Below are positions 38,715 through 49,486 of a DNA stretch of 64,000 bases, piece after piece. The notes beneath the pieces are model-generated. The model had not been told where the DNA came from, did no database searches, and worked only from the letters and a program-made list of their open reading frames with translations. The DNA is from Symbiodinium natans (taxonomy: Eukaryota; Sar; Dinophyceae; Suessiales; Symbiodiniaceae): contig CAJNDS010002452.1 in the NCBI GenBank assembly GCA_905221605.1, positions 227,501-291,500 on the forward strand, given 5' to 3'. Numbering within the stretch: position 1 is the stretch's first letter; each line of letters starts with the position of its first letter. The position numbers and the translations under genes are program-made.

Positions 38715-38925
38715 CTCCAGAACAAACTAGAACAGTTCCAGGGCGTACGTTTTTGGGGCAAAATCCCGAAACAAAGCGGAACTGTTCCGGAACTGTTCTG
38801 GAACTGTTCCGGGGCCTGGTTTTCTGCTCCGGAACAGACTAGAACTGTTCCAGGGCATGTTGTTTTGCACACTTTTTGACGGTACCCGGAACAGACTAGA
38901 ACTGTTCCAGGGCCTCCTCTTTCAT
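38715..38925. repeat. Palindromic GGAACAG...CTGTTCC repeats
   Basis: Repeated GAACAGACTAGAACTGTTCC-type palindromes, about five. Confidence 0.8.
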
Positions 38926-39419
38926 GGCCTCTGAAATGAATACAACCTAATAATAAAATACCTTCCAGTAAGTCCCCCCGAGTCCACTCCCAGAATAAAC
39001 AATATAGCCCTCAAGGCCCAAACCAAAGCTTCTAAACCCTAAACAGCCCCAAACCAGCTAAACTTCTAAACAACCCTAATCTTCAAAACCCTAAAGCCAA
39101 ACCCTAAAACACCCAGCCTAAACCCTAAACTAAACCTAAATCCGAAACCCTTAAGGTTTTGGGGGTTAGGGTGTTTTGTGTCGGGCTTTGGCCCGAACCC
39201 TGTGAAACCCCAAAACCCTAAACCCCCAAACCCTCAACCGTGTCCTTGAGTTTCTTGCACGGCCTATGTATGGTTGCGCCCCGGCGGCCCCCCGCCCCCC
39301 CCCCCCTCCCCACCACCACTGCCACCACAGACCACCACCACGGACCACCACCACGGACCACCACCACAGGACCACCACCACCACGGGACCACCACCACCA
39401 CCACGGGACCCCCCCCCGC

Positions 39420-39600
39420 CTAGGGTTTAGGGGTTAGGGTTTAGGGTTTAGGGTTTACGGTTTAGGGCTTAGGGTTTAGGGGTTTAGGGGTTTAGGGTTT
39501 AGGGTGTAGGGTGTAGGGTTTAGGGTTTAGGGTTTAGGGTTTAGGGTTTAGGGTTTAGGGTTTAGGGTTATACAAGGGTTTAGGGTTTAGGGTTGAGGCT
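39420..39600. repeat. Telomere array (TTTAGGG)n inside the element
   Basis: Long G-strand array preceded by an ACC/C-rich low-complexity tract (39296-39420). Confidence 0.9.
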
Positions 39601-39799
39601 TGGTTTAGGGTAGACTGTAGACCATGGGAGGGTGGGATACCTTACCTGGGGGGGGGGGGCGGAACGCACAGCGCACAACCATATATAGGGGTGGCCAAAA
39701 AGTTGAAAGACTACCTTGTCTAGGGTTTTGTAGTTGTTTTCAGCTTTCTTGTTTTTTTGTAAAAGCATTTTTCCGCTTAGCAACAATAGACAAGAGGTG

Positions 39800-40376
39800 A
39801 AACATCGTCATTAAAACGACTAAGTAATTAGTTTAAGAAAATTTTCGCCCGGCTTTGGTCACTAAAACGACTAACTACTTTAGGAAATGTGTCGCCCGGC
39901 TTTGGTCACTAAAGCGACTAACTACTTTAGGACATGTGACGCCCGGTTTTGGTCACCAAAACGACTAACTACTTTAGGACATGTGTCGCCCGGTTTTGGT
40001 CACTAAAACGACGAACTAGTTTAGGAAATGTGTCGCCCGGTTTTGGTCTCAAAAACGACTAACTAATTTAGGAAAAAAAGTGTCGCCCGGCTTTGGTCAC
40101 TAACACGACACTAACTACTTTAGGAAATGTGTCGCCCGGCTTTGGCCACGAAAACGATTAACTACTTTAGGAATTGTGTCGCCCGGTTTTGGCCACTAAA
40201 ACGACTAACTACTTTAGGAAATGTGTCGCCCGGCTTTGGCCACAGAAACGACTAACTAGTTTAGGAAATGTGTCGCCCGGTTTTGGCCACTAAAACAACT
40301 AACTACTATAGGAAATGTGTCGCCCGGCTCTGGTCACCAAAACGACACTAACTACTTTAGGAAATGTGTTGCCCGG
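39800..40376. repeat. About 48-bp tandem satellite, 12 copies
   Basis: Unit GTCACTAAAACGACTAACTA plus CTTTAGGAAATGTGTCGCCC and GGCTTTG, with variants. Confidence 0.9.
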
Positions 40377-41060
40377 CCTCAATGTCCAAAACACATATTT
40401 GAGCAAAAGGGGCCAAAGCTGAAAGAGGCCACCCGCCACAACTGGGCTTTCGCCCAAAGTCATGTAGCTAAACAGGCCACCCCCCTTGAATGTCCAAAAC
40501 ATGTATTTGAACAAAAGGGGCCAAAACTGAAAGAGGCCACCCGCCACAGCTGGGTTTTGCCCAAAGCCCTGTAACTAAAGAGGCCAGCCCTCTTCAATGT
40601 CCACACTCAAATACAACATATTTACGGAATCCCTTCCCAAATCTGTTACTGTTACGGGCCATTTTGACAGTCACCCCTTCATAAAGAGGCCAGGGGGGGT
40701 GGCCTCTTTAGTTACAGGACTGTGGGCGAAAGCCCACTTGTGGCAGGTGGCCTCTTTCAGCTTTGGCCCCCCCTACTCAAACATGTGCTTTGGACATTCA
40801 GGGGGGGTGGCCTCTTTAGGTACAGGACTGTGGGCGAAAGCCCACTTGTGGCAGGTGGCCTCTTTCAGATTTGGCCCCCCCTACTCAAACATGTGCTTTG
40901 GACATTCAGGGGGGGTGCCCTCGTTAGGTACAGGACTTTGGGCGAAAGACCACTTGTGGCAGGTGGCCTCTTTCAGCTTTGGCCCCTACTCAAACATGCG
41001 CTTGGGGGGGTGGTTGTGGCAGGTGGCCTCTTTCAGCTTTGGCCGGGTTCCTAAACCCTG
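40377..41060. repeat. About 115-bp repeat in head-to-head inverted arrays
   Basis: Two copies in one orientation (40377-40595) face three to four copies in the other (40690-41045), each with GGCCTCTTTCAGCTTTGGCC and CATGTGCTTTGGACATTCA. A spacer TTTACGGAATC...CTTCATAAAGAGGCC recurs at 40620, 41070 and 41150. Confidence 0.85.
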
Positions 41061-41293
41061 AACCCTGATAATATTTACGGAATCTCTTCCCAAATCTGTT
41101 TCTGTCACGGGCCTGCGGGGGTCCCAATTTCCTGAACCCTAAAAATATTTACGGAATCTCTTCCCAAATCTGTTTCTGTTACGGGCCATTTTGACAGTTA
41201 CCCCTTCATAAAGAGGCCATTGCCTGAAATAAGGTTTAGGGTTAGATAGTTTAGGGTTCCGGATTCAGGGTATATAGGGCTTTGGGCTGCTAC

Positions 41294-41503
41294 AGGTTGA
41301 GCTGTTTGGAGCGGCAGCAAGACCAAGATGTGCAGACTTGGATGCGTCGAAGCTTGAGTGTTGACTTCGCGACTCATGGCACGGTTGGGAACGAGCTGTA
41401 GCCAGGATCTAATTAGGTTTAGGGTGAAGTCGCCTGTCTCCAACACGCACTTCCTGCTGAGAGCCAAATATCTGGCAGCACATAGCTTTGGCTTCAGGCT
41501 GAC
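41294..41503 (-). CDS. Possible exon, 70 codons
   Basis: Open frame after CATTGAAG| with CVLETGDFTLNLIRSWLQLV and PNRAMSREVNTQ, donor CCT|GTAGCA. A second minus-strand frame overlaps its right half. No family recognised. Confidence 0.4.
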
Positions 41504-41836
41504 CTTCAATGGCAATTCCTTTTTTGGTACCAACTTTTCTTCTTCTAATTGTAGCGGTAAACTTATTAGGTACCAAGCAATGAACTACCATTGACAAGGC
41601 CCCTGGTAAGACATTAAACCGTGCAAAGCCGTGTACACTCTAACGGCTGGTTCGCAACAATGCAAGCGCTCTAGACGTGAAACCCTCAGACTCTAACAAC
41701 CCTACAGCCCTGAACCCAAAGCCCCATACCCTATAAACCCTAAACCCAAACCCTATAAACCCTAAACCCTATAGCCCTGTACCCTATCACTCCTAATACG
41801 TCTATTCCACCTGTCCTCATTGGACCATTCGCTGAG

Positions 41837-41912
41837 ACGAGGCGTCCAGGCTCCAGCAGGCACGGCTGGTGCTGCGGCTGCGCTCTGGCAAGGGCTTTGA
41901 AGAACTTTTGGG
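41837..41912 (+). CDS. Possible plus-strand exon
   Basis: After TTCGCTGAG| reads EASRLQQARLVLRLRSGKGF and EELLG, then TTTAGGG-like repeats. Confidence 0.35.
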
Positions 41913-42437
41913 GTTCAGGGTTTCGGGGTTAGGGTTAGGGCTTCGGGTTTAGGATATAGGGTTTCGGGTTTAGGGTCTCGGGCTAAAGGTGGGCCTCACA
42001 GGGCTTGTGGCGTTTGTATGAGGCTCACAGGGCTCAGTTGGCTTCGCTTGTAGAGTTGATATAGGGCCTACAGAGGGCTTACGGGATTCAAGGCAGGGGC
42101 TCTACAAGGTTTGTTTTGGGCTTGCCCTGAAACCTAAACCCTAAACCCTAAAGGGTTTACAGAGATTAGGGATTCCTTTGCGCATACTTTGCATAGAATG
42201 CTACGCAGCCATAGGCGTTAGGATGCTGAGGGTTTAGGGCCACTTGGCTTGCAACCCTCTGAAAAATATGTAACGAAGTAAATAGTTATATAAAAATTGA
42301 AATATGAGGATTACACAATATTGATATACAAATAAAATAAGATACTAATATAAGCAAAACATAGTATAATTCCAAATAACAACCTACAATATTGTGGAGT
42401 AGTGTCATAAGATTGTGTGAGCCCTCAACCCCTGAAC

Positions 42438-42504
42438 CTCTGGGTTCCGAGGCCTTCTCCATGGGAGACATCTCCACGTACTCGATGTTGACAGGGAAGT
42501 CAAC
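42438..42504 (-). CDS. PDZ-like gene, exon 7
   Basis: 67 nt, acceptor CACAAAG|, donor AGAG|GTTCAG, reading VDFPVNIEYVEMSPMEKASE. In phase with exon 6 if a GC donor at CGGG|GCTAGG is used. Confidence 0.5.
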
Positions 42505-43072
42505 CTTTGTGCGCCGTGTGCAGGGTCGTAGGGTTTACAGGGTTTAGGGTTTACGGGGGTTTATGAGGTTTATAGGGTTTACATATAGGGTTTATAGGGT
42601 TTATGGGGTTTATAGGGTTTAAAAGGTTCAGGGGCTGTATCTACGGCGATGGAGGACTGCTGCAAGTGGATGCGGGTGCAGCGAGAAGAGGTCCACGATA
42701 CCGTTCTACACACGCGATCGGATTGCAACCGTGACTTCTGCAGTTGAGTCCTAGAAGGCTATACTCCCTCAGCCCTGAAATGAACCGTATGTCGTCACAC
42801 CGCAGTGAGAAACACCAAGGGCCGCGCCGCCTGGTGCTTGCGAACTCTCTGTTCCTGCCAGTTGGATCAGAGTCGCGAAGGAAAGCTTTGGAGGACAGTC
42901 GGGCCGATAGTGCCTTATAGGGATAACCTGGGCCCGAAAAACCCCCTAACCCGATTTTGGGGATCTGGGTTGCAATGCTTAAACCCTAAACCCTAAACCC
43001 TAAACCCTAAACCCTAAACCCTAAACCCTGGTGCGCTCTAAACCCTGGTGCGCTTCAGGTTTCGGAGTCTGC

Positions 43073-43141
43073 CTAGCCCCCGAGGCGGTCCCCGCTCTTG
43101 AAGGCTGCGGTGGACTGGACGTCGGGATCCGGGATGAAGTC
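43073..43141 (-). CDS. PDZ-like gene, exon 6 (or terminal exon)
   Basis: Acceptor CCTTCAG|, reading DFIPDPDVQSTAAFKSGDRL and GG then TAG. Phase-compatible with exon 5. A GC donor just before the TAG would continue into exon 7. Confidence 0.55.
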   Translation of the reverse strand, partial: DFIPDPDVQSTAAFKSGDRLGG

Positions 43142-43149
43142 CTGAAGGG

Positions 43150-43385
43150 TATATAATACTATATAATACTATATAATACTATATAATACTATATAATACT
43201 ATATAATACTAGATAATACTATATAATACTATATAATACTATATAATACTATATAATACTATATAACACTATATAATACTAGATAATACTGTATAAAACT
43301 GTATAATACTGTATAATACTGTATAATGCTATATATTACTATATAATACTGTATAATACTATATAATACTATGTAATACTAAAGG
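43150..43385. repeat. 10-bp tandem repeat (TATAATACTA)n
   Basis: About 23 units with a few substitutions, inside an intron of the PDZ-like gene, immediately beside exon 6. Confidence 0.95.
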
Positions 43386-43710
43386 ATACCGTTGTTTTAC
43401 TATACTGAATGCAGGGCATTGGGGCTTCGGCGGCGTCAAATTTTGGGGGCTCACAAAATTTCAGGGTTTCGGGTCTGGGGTTTGCCAAGAGGAACGCCGC
43501 ACAGGGTGTGGCCAATAGTTGGGGCAGATTCCCTGTATATGTTGGCATCTACTTTTGTTTCAGGACTTAGAGGTGTGCTTCCCTCTTGATTCCCGTGCAG
43601 AATTCCTCCGCAACTGCAACTCCTGACGACAGCCTTTGTCATATGCTTTTCTTCCGCTCACCCGAAACCCTAAAACTTACACCGAGTCTATGATGAATCA
43701 ACGGCCTAAC

Positions 43711-43748
43711 ACACGGCTCGATGCCCTCCTTCTTCAGCCCAAACGTCG
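43711..43748 (-). CDS. PDZ-like gene, exon 5
   Basis: 38 nt, acceptor GGCGTCCAG|, donor TGT|GTTAGG, reading TFGLKKEGIEPC. Phase fits exon 4 (A plus CG) and exon 6. Confidence 0.6.
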
Positions 43749-43933
43749 CTGGACGCCAGAGCAACCATAAATTGCAGCCAGCAACGTCTAAACAAAAGGT
43801 GCATGCAGGCCAGTCTTGTGGACAGGTTGAGAGTTTACGCTGATATCCGAAAGAAAGCCCTTGACCGCCACCCTGTATCTACTATTTCAACCCTCCTAAA
43901 ACCTTAACCCCAAACCCTAAAACCCTTTAGGGC

Positions 43934-44017
43934 TTCTGGTCTCCTCCAATAGGTCCATAATGTCCTCGAAGTCCCAGCCTTCAAGCTGCAGGGCTAGGCT
44001 GGAGCTTGGGTCAAAAC
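43934..44017 (-). CDS. PDZ-like gene, exon 4
   Basis: 84 nt, acceptor TGGGGAG|, GC donor AGAA|GCCC, reading FDPSSSLALQLEGWDFEDIM and DLLEETR. Joins exon 3 in frame (A plus GT makes Ser). Confidence 0.65.
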
Positions 44018-44203
44018 CTCCCCATCGCCGACGTGCTCATGATAAGAAGGGCCTCCAGGTACTGTTATGGGTGTGTGTGGGGGGTTCCGTATATATTATA
44101 TTAATACATATAAATATACATATATACACATATATATATATAGAGAGTGTAAAGAATTGGGTAGGTCAGAACTGTATGGGTACTGTGTGAGGGTCCAGGT
44201 AAC

Positions 44204-44254
44204 TGAGAAGCGGGCTGCGCACGTCCTGGCCGTTCACTGCCTTGACAACGAAAC
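44204..44254 (-). CDS. PDZ-like gene, exon 3
   Basis: 51 nt, acceptor GCATGCAG|, donor CTCA|GTTACC, reading FVVKAVNGQDVRSPLL. After exon 2 the join gives KKGFVVKAVNGQDV, the typical PDZ beta-B to VNG turn. The plus strand is also open here, but phase with four neighbours favours minus. Confidence 0.65.
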
Positions 44255-44430
44255 CTGCATGCTTTGGAGGGTCTCAACATGGTGTTCTAGGACCTCGCGT
44301 GGTTGAAGAGGGCAGCGCTTTATTTGGACGTGGGTTGCATCGGACTTCTAGACTAGTTCTCGGCAGATACATGAGTTTAGGGTTTATATAGGGTTTAGGA
44401 TAGCCAGCTTGACTCTATACCGCCCACGGC

Positions 44431-44485
44431 CTTTCTTCACTCCGGCCACAGCCGCCTGACCCTGCGGGTCACCCGGATACCGAGC
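44431..44485 (-). CDS. PDZ-like gene, exon 2
   Basis: 55 nt, acceptor TTTGCAAG|, GC donor AAAG|GCCGTG, reading ARYPGDPQGQAAVAGVKK. Confidence 0.6.
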
Positions 44486-44576
44486 CTTGCAAACGGGCTG
44501 AGCCGCAGGGACTGCGAGTAGTGCGTTGCTTGCTACATTCAGGGTTTAGTGCTTGTGGTCGGCTTAGCAAGCTTAC

Positions 44577-44654
44577 AGCCAGAAAGGCTGCCACTCCCAC
44601 AAGACCCTCTCGCGGAAGCAGCCGTGCCTTCTCATGCATGTCCATGACCATCGC
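44577..44654 (-). CDS. PDZ-like gene, exon 1 of those seen
   Basis: 26 codons, acceptor CCTGCAAG|, consensus donor GGCT|GTAAGC, reading AMVMDMHEKARLLPREGLVG and VAAFLA. An ATG-led open stretch at 44690-44795 (MTVEEILGHEGLVKLQ) could be the start exon. Function beyond a peptide- or phosphate-binding PDZ-like module cannot be stated. Confidence 0.6.
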
Positions 44655-44887
44655 CTTGCAGGGTAGTTTCCTAGGGGTTAAAGTCGTGAACCTCCTTTTG
44701 TTGCTATCTAATGTAATGCACCCCAAGCACTCTGGAGTTTGACAAGACCTTCATGTCCAAGGATCTCTTCGACGGTCATTTACAAGTCGTTCACCCCCGC
44801 TGAGTACGGAGCCCCTGGCCCTGTACACTATCACAGTCATGGCCTATATAGCCCCGAAACTATTCAGGGTAACCAGCGCATGGTGCT

Positions 44888-45223
44888 TTGCTCGTAGATG
44901 CTTTTTGGGTAGGACTTGGGGGGGATCCAGGTCAAAGCCCATTGCCGCTCACTCCCAGGGAACCCGGCTCCCTTGCCATCAAGGCCGTGGGTATATCTCT
45001 TGATGCCGCTGGGCCTCCCGCGAAGCAAGGAGCAATGAGCGCTTACAGTGTTGCAACGCTTCGCGTGGGCAGTGGCAGGGTCTGTAGTCACTCTACACTT
45101 AAGACTTTACAAGGGTTGGTGGTTGGGCTAAGCTATTGGCAATTTCTGATGACTTATGTGGGGGGGTCCAAGATAAGCAAGCAAGTCTCCATGCCCTCCG
45201 AAGAAGTGACTGAGGCCAGGTAG
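44888..45223 (+). CDS. Plus-strand ORF, possible exons
   Basis: 111-codon frame; its end GSKISKQVSMPSEEVTEAR precedes a GTAGGA donor. The middle (AIKAVGISLDAAGPPAKQ) also reads naturally. Divergent from the PDZ-like gene at about 44.8 kb. Confidence 0.4.
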   Translation: MLVDAFWVGLGGDPGQSPLPLTPREPGSLAIKAVGISLDAAGPPAKQGAMSAYSVATLRVGSGRVCSHSTLKTLQGLVVGLSYWQFLMTYVGGSKISKQVSMPSEEVTEAR

Positions 45224-45749
45224 GAAAAGGGGTGTCAAAGACACCCTGGTGCCATCCTCAAACCCATTACGGTTTAGGGTTTAGGGTTTAGGGTTTAGGG
45301 TTTCGGGTTTAGGGTTTGGGGCTTAGGGGCCCTGGTGCCATACTCAAACCCATGAGCCGGGGAGGCGTTAGAGTCAATAAATCAGTCCCTGCATCCCCCC
45401 CCCCCCCCCGCCCAAAAAAAAAATAAAAAAGCATGTGGTGTACAGGCCAGACTATGAGAGGCCAATCCGTTCCGTGAATTTCTGGGAGCCACATCCGGAA
45501 ACGCCGGGGCACGAGACCGGCCTCTTCTTCAGCTCGACGGCGTGCGTCGCCTTATCGCGTAACAAGTGTAAGGCGTAAGAAGTACGATTGTGTGATTGCT
45601 GATGTTTGTTAATTTCTAATTCTATTTCAAAGTATAACTGACTATTACTGATACTATCTTAAAGTATGATTTACTATTACTGATTCTATTCTAAAGTATG
45701 TAATCTACTATTACAGTTTTTTTTGCATCTGAACTGACTCATCTCCCAG

Positions 45750-45872
45750 GAGCTCTCGAGCACTGAGGAGGATGCTGTGACAGCACCGTTCATCGCATCG
45801 AAGTCCGGGTCCTCCTTAACCTTGGTTTTAGCCAGTGCCTCAAGAGACTATACCACATCACCAGAGTCATAA
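45750..45872 (+). CDS. Plus-strand terminal exon
   Basis: 40 codons and TAA after CATCTCCCAG|, reading ELSSTEEDAVTAPFIASKSG and on to YTTSPES. No domain recognised. Confidence 0.45.
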   Translation, partial: ELSSTEEDAVTAPFIASKSGSSLTLVLASASRDYTTSPES

Positions 45873-46553
45873 AGCAATTTAAGGAATGTGGACTAGTTTG
45901 TAGAATCCGCCGAGGCCTCGGGCCGGAGGTGTATAGGTTGTCAGAACAGGCACCCCCCTCCAAATCCTCCCCCACACCCAAAAGCCCTTTTTCGGACCCC
46001 TTTTTTTGGCCTCAAATGGGTACCACCCCTGGGAAACCGGGGTCCGCAAGCGGACGGTTCGCCAGGACCAGAGGCAGTCCACCCCACCCCACCCCCTCAT
46101 CACCCCCCCCTCCCCCACCCCCTCCCCCCACCCCCCTCCCCCCTCCCCCCCACCCTGCCGAAGAGTCGCCTTAAACCTTAAGGGGCCTGGCTCAACCCTA
46201 CGATCACTCCAAGCCGAACCCTAAACCCAAAAAAACCCTCAACCCCAAAGCGTGAACCTTGAGCCCTAAACTAACCCTCAACCCCAAACCCCAAACCATA
46301 AACCCGGAACCCTCAACCCTCAACCCTCAACCCTCAACCCAACCCTTATTGCTTGGGGTCCAGCGACTTGGGCGCTGCGGAATCACCATGCTCACGCGGA
46401 TGCGCTGGGCCGGGCCGAGGCGGGTCGCGTAGCGTTAAAATTAGAGTATACCCATGATCAAGAAATGATGATTAGTTAATTTTATGTAGAGTATAGTCAT
46501 GATCTAGAATCTAGATTCACAATTCCAGATCCTTGAGAGAGGCTGACATGCAG

Positions 46554-46631
46554 AAGTGATGCACTTCCGTCTCAAGGGCCCCGGCCCAGCCATGGCCATC
46601 TGCCCGATCACGAGGGCGCAGAGCGCGCTGA
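46554..46631 (+). CDS. Unidentified plus-strand exon
   Basis: 78 nt, acceptor ACATGCAG|, donor CTGA|GTGAGG, reading VMHFRLKGPGPAMAICPITR and AQSAL. Phase matches the 46766 exon. Confidence 0.45.
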
Positions 46632-46765
46632 GTGAGGGGGGGTTTGGTTCATGTCTGCATGGGGGCGAGAGAAGCAGGAATCTCGTGGTATGGCAAGACT
46701 TCAACTCACTGAGACCAATATCACATGATGACCAATCTGAGAACCCAGGACTGAAGACTGCCCAG

Positions 46766-46829
46766 CGTTCCTCGGCTTGGCGGACGACGCGGCTGCATCG
46801 CACGTGCTTTGCCTTGCGGCACCTGCCAG
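46766..46829 (+). CDS. Unidentified plus-strand exon
   Basis: 64 nt, acceptor ACTGCCCAG|, donor CCAG|GTCAAG, reading FLGLADDAAASHVLCLAAPA. Confidence 0.5.
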
Positions 46830-46882
46830 GTCAAGGAGTCAAGGACCGATCGTGGCTTGCAAGTGCACAAACAAAGTAGAGC

Positions 46883-46950
46883 AACCCTAAACCCTAAACC
46901 CTAAACCCTAAACCCTAAACCCTAAACCCTAAACCCTAAACCCTAAACCA
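46883..46950. repeat. Telomere array (CCCTAAA)n
   Basis: Nine perfect units, directly left of an exon-like segment beginning GSAEESSSALLYG (46954 on). Confidence 0.95.
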
Positions 46951-47158
46951 ACAAGTGGCTCAGCTGAGGAGAGCAGTTCTGCCTTATTGTATGGGGTACC
47001 TATTCGGGCGTCTGCCCTTGAGGCTTGAAGATAAGAAACCGACGCAGCCTTGCGGCAGCCACGGCGGCAACACCCAAGCCAACAGTAACCTGGGCTGTTG
47101 TCCGGTCAGCAATGCAGGCTCCAAGGCCGCGTCTACATTCAAAGGCTGCTTTTGATGA

Positions 47159-47253
47159 TAACCCTAAACCCTAAACCCTAAACCCTAAACCCTAAACCCT
47201 AAACCCTAAACCCTAAACCCTAAACCCTAAACCCTAAACCCTAAACCCTAAAC
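47159..47253. repeat. Telomere array (CCCTAAA)n
   Basis: Thirteen near-perfect units, among the longest runs in the window, ending about ten bases before another exon-like segment. Confidence 0.95.
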
Positions 47254-47392
47254 CTGGGCCTTTGCACTTTTCAGAGTCCTCATCTGCGGAGCGCTGGATG
47301 CACTTGTCTGGGAGGGAATGCTCGTCACTGCCTATCCCAGCATCGCACCCTAATTATACACACATTTTTACACACTTGCTTCTCTGTTGCAG

Positions 47393-47457
47393 AGTCTTCC
47401 GAGGAAATTGCAAAGGGTTTTCCTCCAACTCAAGCAACACCCGACCCGCAGGACTGA
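47393..47457 (+). CDS. Plus-strand terminal exon
   Basis: After CTTCTCTGTTGCAG| (strong acceptor) reads SSEEIAKGFPPTQATPDPQD and TGA. Probably the 3' exon of the 46.5-47 kb gene. Confidence 0.5.
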
Positions 47458-47706
47458 GATGGCGAAAGGATCTTAGCAAGCAGAGGTACTGAAGCACCCA
47501 ATTCGGCTGCTCCCCCCCCCCCTCCCTGTCCCAAACACTCAATGCTCAGCGGACTCCAAACTCAAGACGCCTGAAATTCCCAAGCCCCGGCCTCGAGGCC
47601 TTAAACCCTTAAAACCTCCTTTAGCCCTGAATTCAAACGGCAGAAGCAACCACCCCAACCCATCCGAGCTCAACTACCGGCCCCTACAGACAGAGTGACA
47701 GAAATC

Positions 47707-47835
47707 TACCCTAAACCCTAAACCCTAAACCCTAACCCTAAACCCTAAACCCTAACCCTAAACCCTAAACCCCAAACCCCAAACCCCAAACCCTAAACCC
47801 TAAACCCCAAACCCTAAACCCCAAACCCTAAAACC
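47707..47835. repeat. Telomere-like array, CCCTAAA/CCCCAAA/CCCTAA mix
   Basis: Degenerate C-rich array. Confidence 0.95.
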
Positions 47836-48635
47836 CAGGGACCCCTGCAGCCGGTGTTGCGCCAGCACGGGGGGCCGCGGCAGCACTCCGGGGCGCAGAG
47901 GCCTCAGTATACTAGAACTTGGGATGTTCCCCAATATACTAAGGGTTTAGGGTTTAGGGTTTATAGGGTTTATTGAAACTATTCAGGGTTCAGGTCCGGG
48001 GAAGTTTCGAGGAGTTTCAAGTAGTTTCGAGGAATTTCAAGGAGTTTTGTGTTTTGGATTTTCTTAATAATTTCAAGTTGCAGGGGGCTTGAGGGTTTAG
48101 GGTCTAATTCGGGTTTAGGGCAGTCCTTAGTAGGGATGAAAAAGGGCGAAGTACTATAATCCCTATTACGGACTGTTAGCATAAACACCCCAAATTATAC
48201 TAAAATCCTGCCAAACCTATCCCCTGGTCGATACCTGGGTTGAGGGTTTAGGGTTCAGGGCTGAGCGCTCTGAACCCCAGACCCTGAATCCTATCTCGGA
48301 CCCATAGCAGAACGTGCGTTGAAAATCGAGGGTTTGCTACCCAACTGTTGAGGTACGTTGCTTGCAAAGGGTACCTTACAGCGACACTACAGCATGATCC
48401 TCAGGACTTCAGAAATTGGCTCAGGTTTAAAACACCCCACCAAGGGTACGGGGCATCCGAGCTGTGCATAACCTGACTCGTAAGTACGTACCCGGCCGAA
48501 GCCCTTTTAAAGCCATAAACCTCAATCCAAAGACCCTGTAAACCACAGCCCTAACAAGGCCTATAACCGCCAAAAACAAAATCAAACAAACATACTGCAT
48601 GTCTATGCATATATATATATATATGTATACACATT

Positions 48636-48765
48636 ATACATACATACATACATACATACATACATACATACATACATACATACATACATACATACATACA
48701 TACATACATACATACATACATACATACATACATACATACATACATACATACATACATACATACAT
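48636..48765. repeat. Tetranucleotide microsatellite (CATA)n
   Basis: About 32 uninterrupted TACA units flanked by (TA)n. Long Cys-Met-Tyr-Val or Tyr-Ile-His-Thr readings are artefacts of it. Confidence 0.97.
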
Positions 48766-49244
48766 AATATATATATATATATACACCAAAAACACATTAT
48801 ATATATGTATATATACTCAATCATAAATGCCTTAAACTCCATGAGCCTTGAAGGGAAGGCCCGGACCTCGGCCGCAGTGGGCGCGGCTTGGCGGGGCGCT
48901 GGCTCCGCAGGCAGGAGGAAGCCCGGGGCAAGTGCCGCCTTGAGGCAGGGTTTAGGGTTTAGGGTTTAGGGTTTCGGGTTTCGGGTTTAGGGTTTAGGTT
49001 TAGGGTTTGGTACACACATGACAACTAGTAGGTTTTTTTGAGAAGCAAGATCGACGTGCGAGTAGTAGCAATACTACTAAGAATCATAGCTCAGCAGTGG
49101 CAATTACAAAAGCTGTGACGATGAATGATATCCATAATTGTCAGCATGAAATGTTGCTTACATGGGGGGGGTGTTCCGGGGTTTCATTTTGTGGGTTCCT
49201 GAACTTTGGCATATCATGCGGCCATGGCCGGGTGGTTTAACCAG

Positions 49245-49377
49245 CTGTCTGCGATGCGGCAGCATCACAACGGCAGCAGAGGAAGTTGAGCGAGCCGATG
49301 TCCCGAGGTAAAAGGGACGCGGCTGAGGCACTGGCAGCTGCCCCCAGACCAAGCACTGCACCTGAGCTGTGGGCTAT
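49245..49377 (+). CDS. Unidentified plus-strand exon
   Basis: 133 nt, acceptor TTAACCAG|, donor CTAT|GTATGG, including SQRQQRKLSEPMSRGKRDAA and EALAAAPRPSTAPELWA. Confidence 0.5.
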
Positions 49378-49486
49378 GTATGGCTTTCGGGCTTTGGGAG
49401 GTTTGGGGGTGTTTAGGGGTTGGGGATTTGGGGCGTTGCTGCGCATACTTTCAATGGATTGAATCGGTCTTTCTAGGGCTTTTCAG

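Larger units (their letters stand above)
37406..41232. mobile_element. 3.8-kb satellite-filled element with 23-bp TIRs
   Basis: Starts TTATTTCAGGCAATGGCCTC and ends with the exact 23-bp complement (41210-41232). The flanking 8-mers are both GGTTTAGG, a possible 8-bp target duplication, but they lie in a telomere-like tract where 8-mers recur. Inside are at least five tandem-repeat families and no ORF that looks like a transposase. The GGCCTCTTT of the terminus recurs many times internally. Best read as a non-autonomous DNA transposon (hAT-like by duplication length, tentative) or a composite satellite domain. Confidence 0.6.

Noticed and set aside
43150-43385. CRISPR-like repeat array
   Set aside because: No spacers; simple 10-bp tandem repeat in eukaryotic DNA.
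48551-48842. ORFs of repeating Met-Tyr-Val-Cys or Tyr-Ile-His-Thr
   Set aside because: Pure translation of the (TACA)n microsatellite on both strands.
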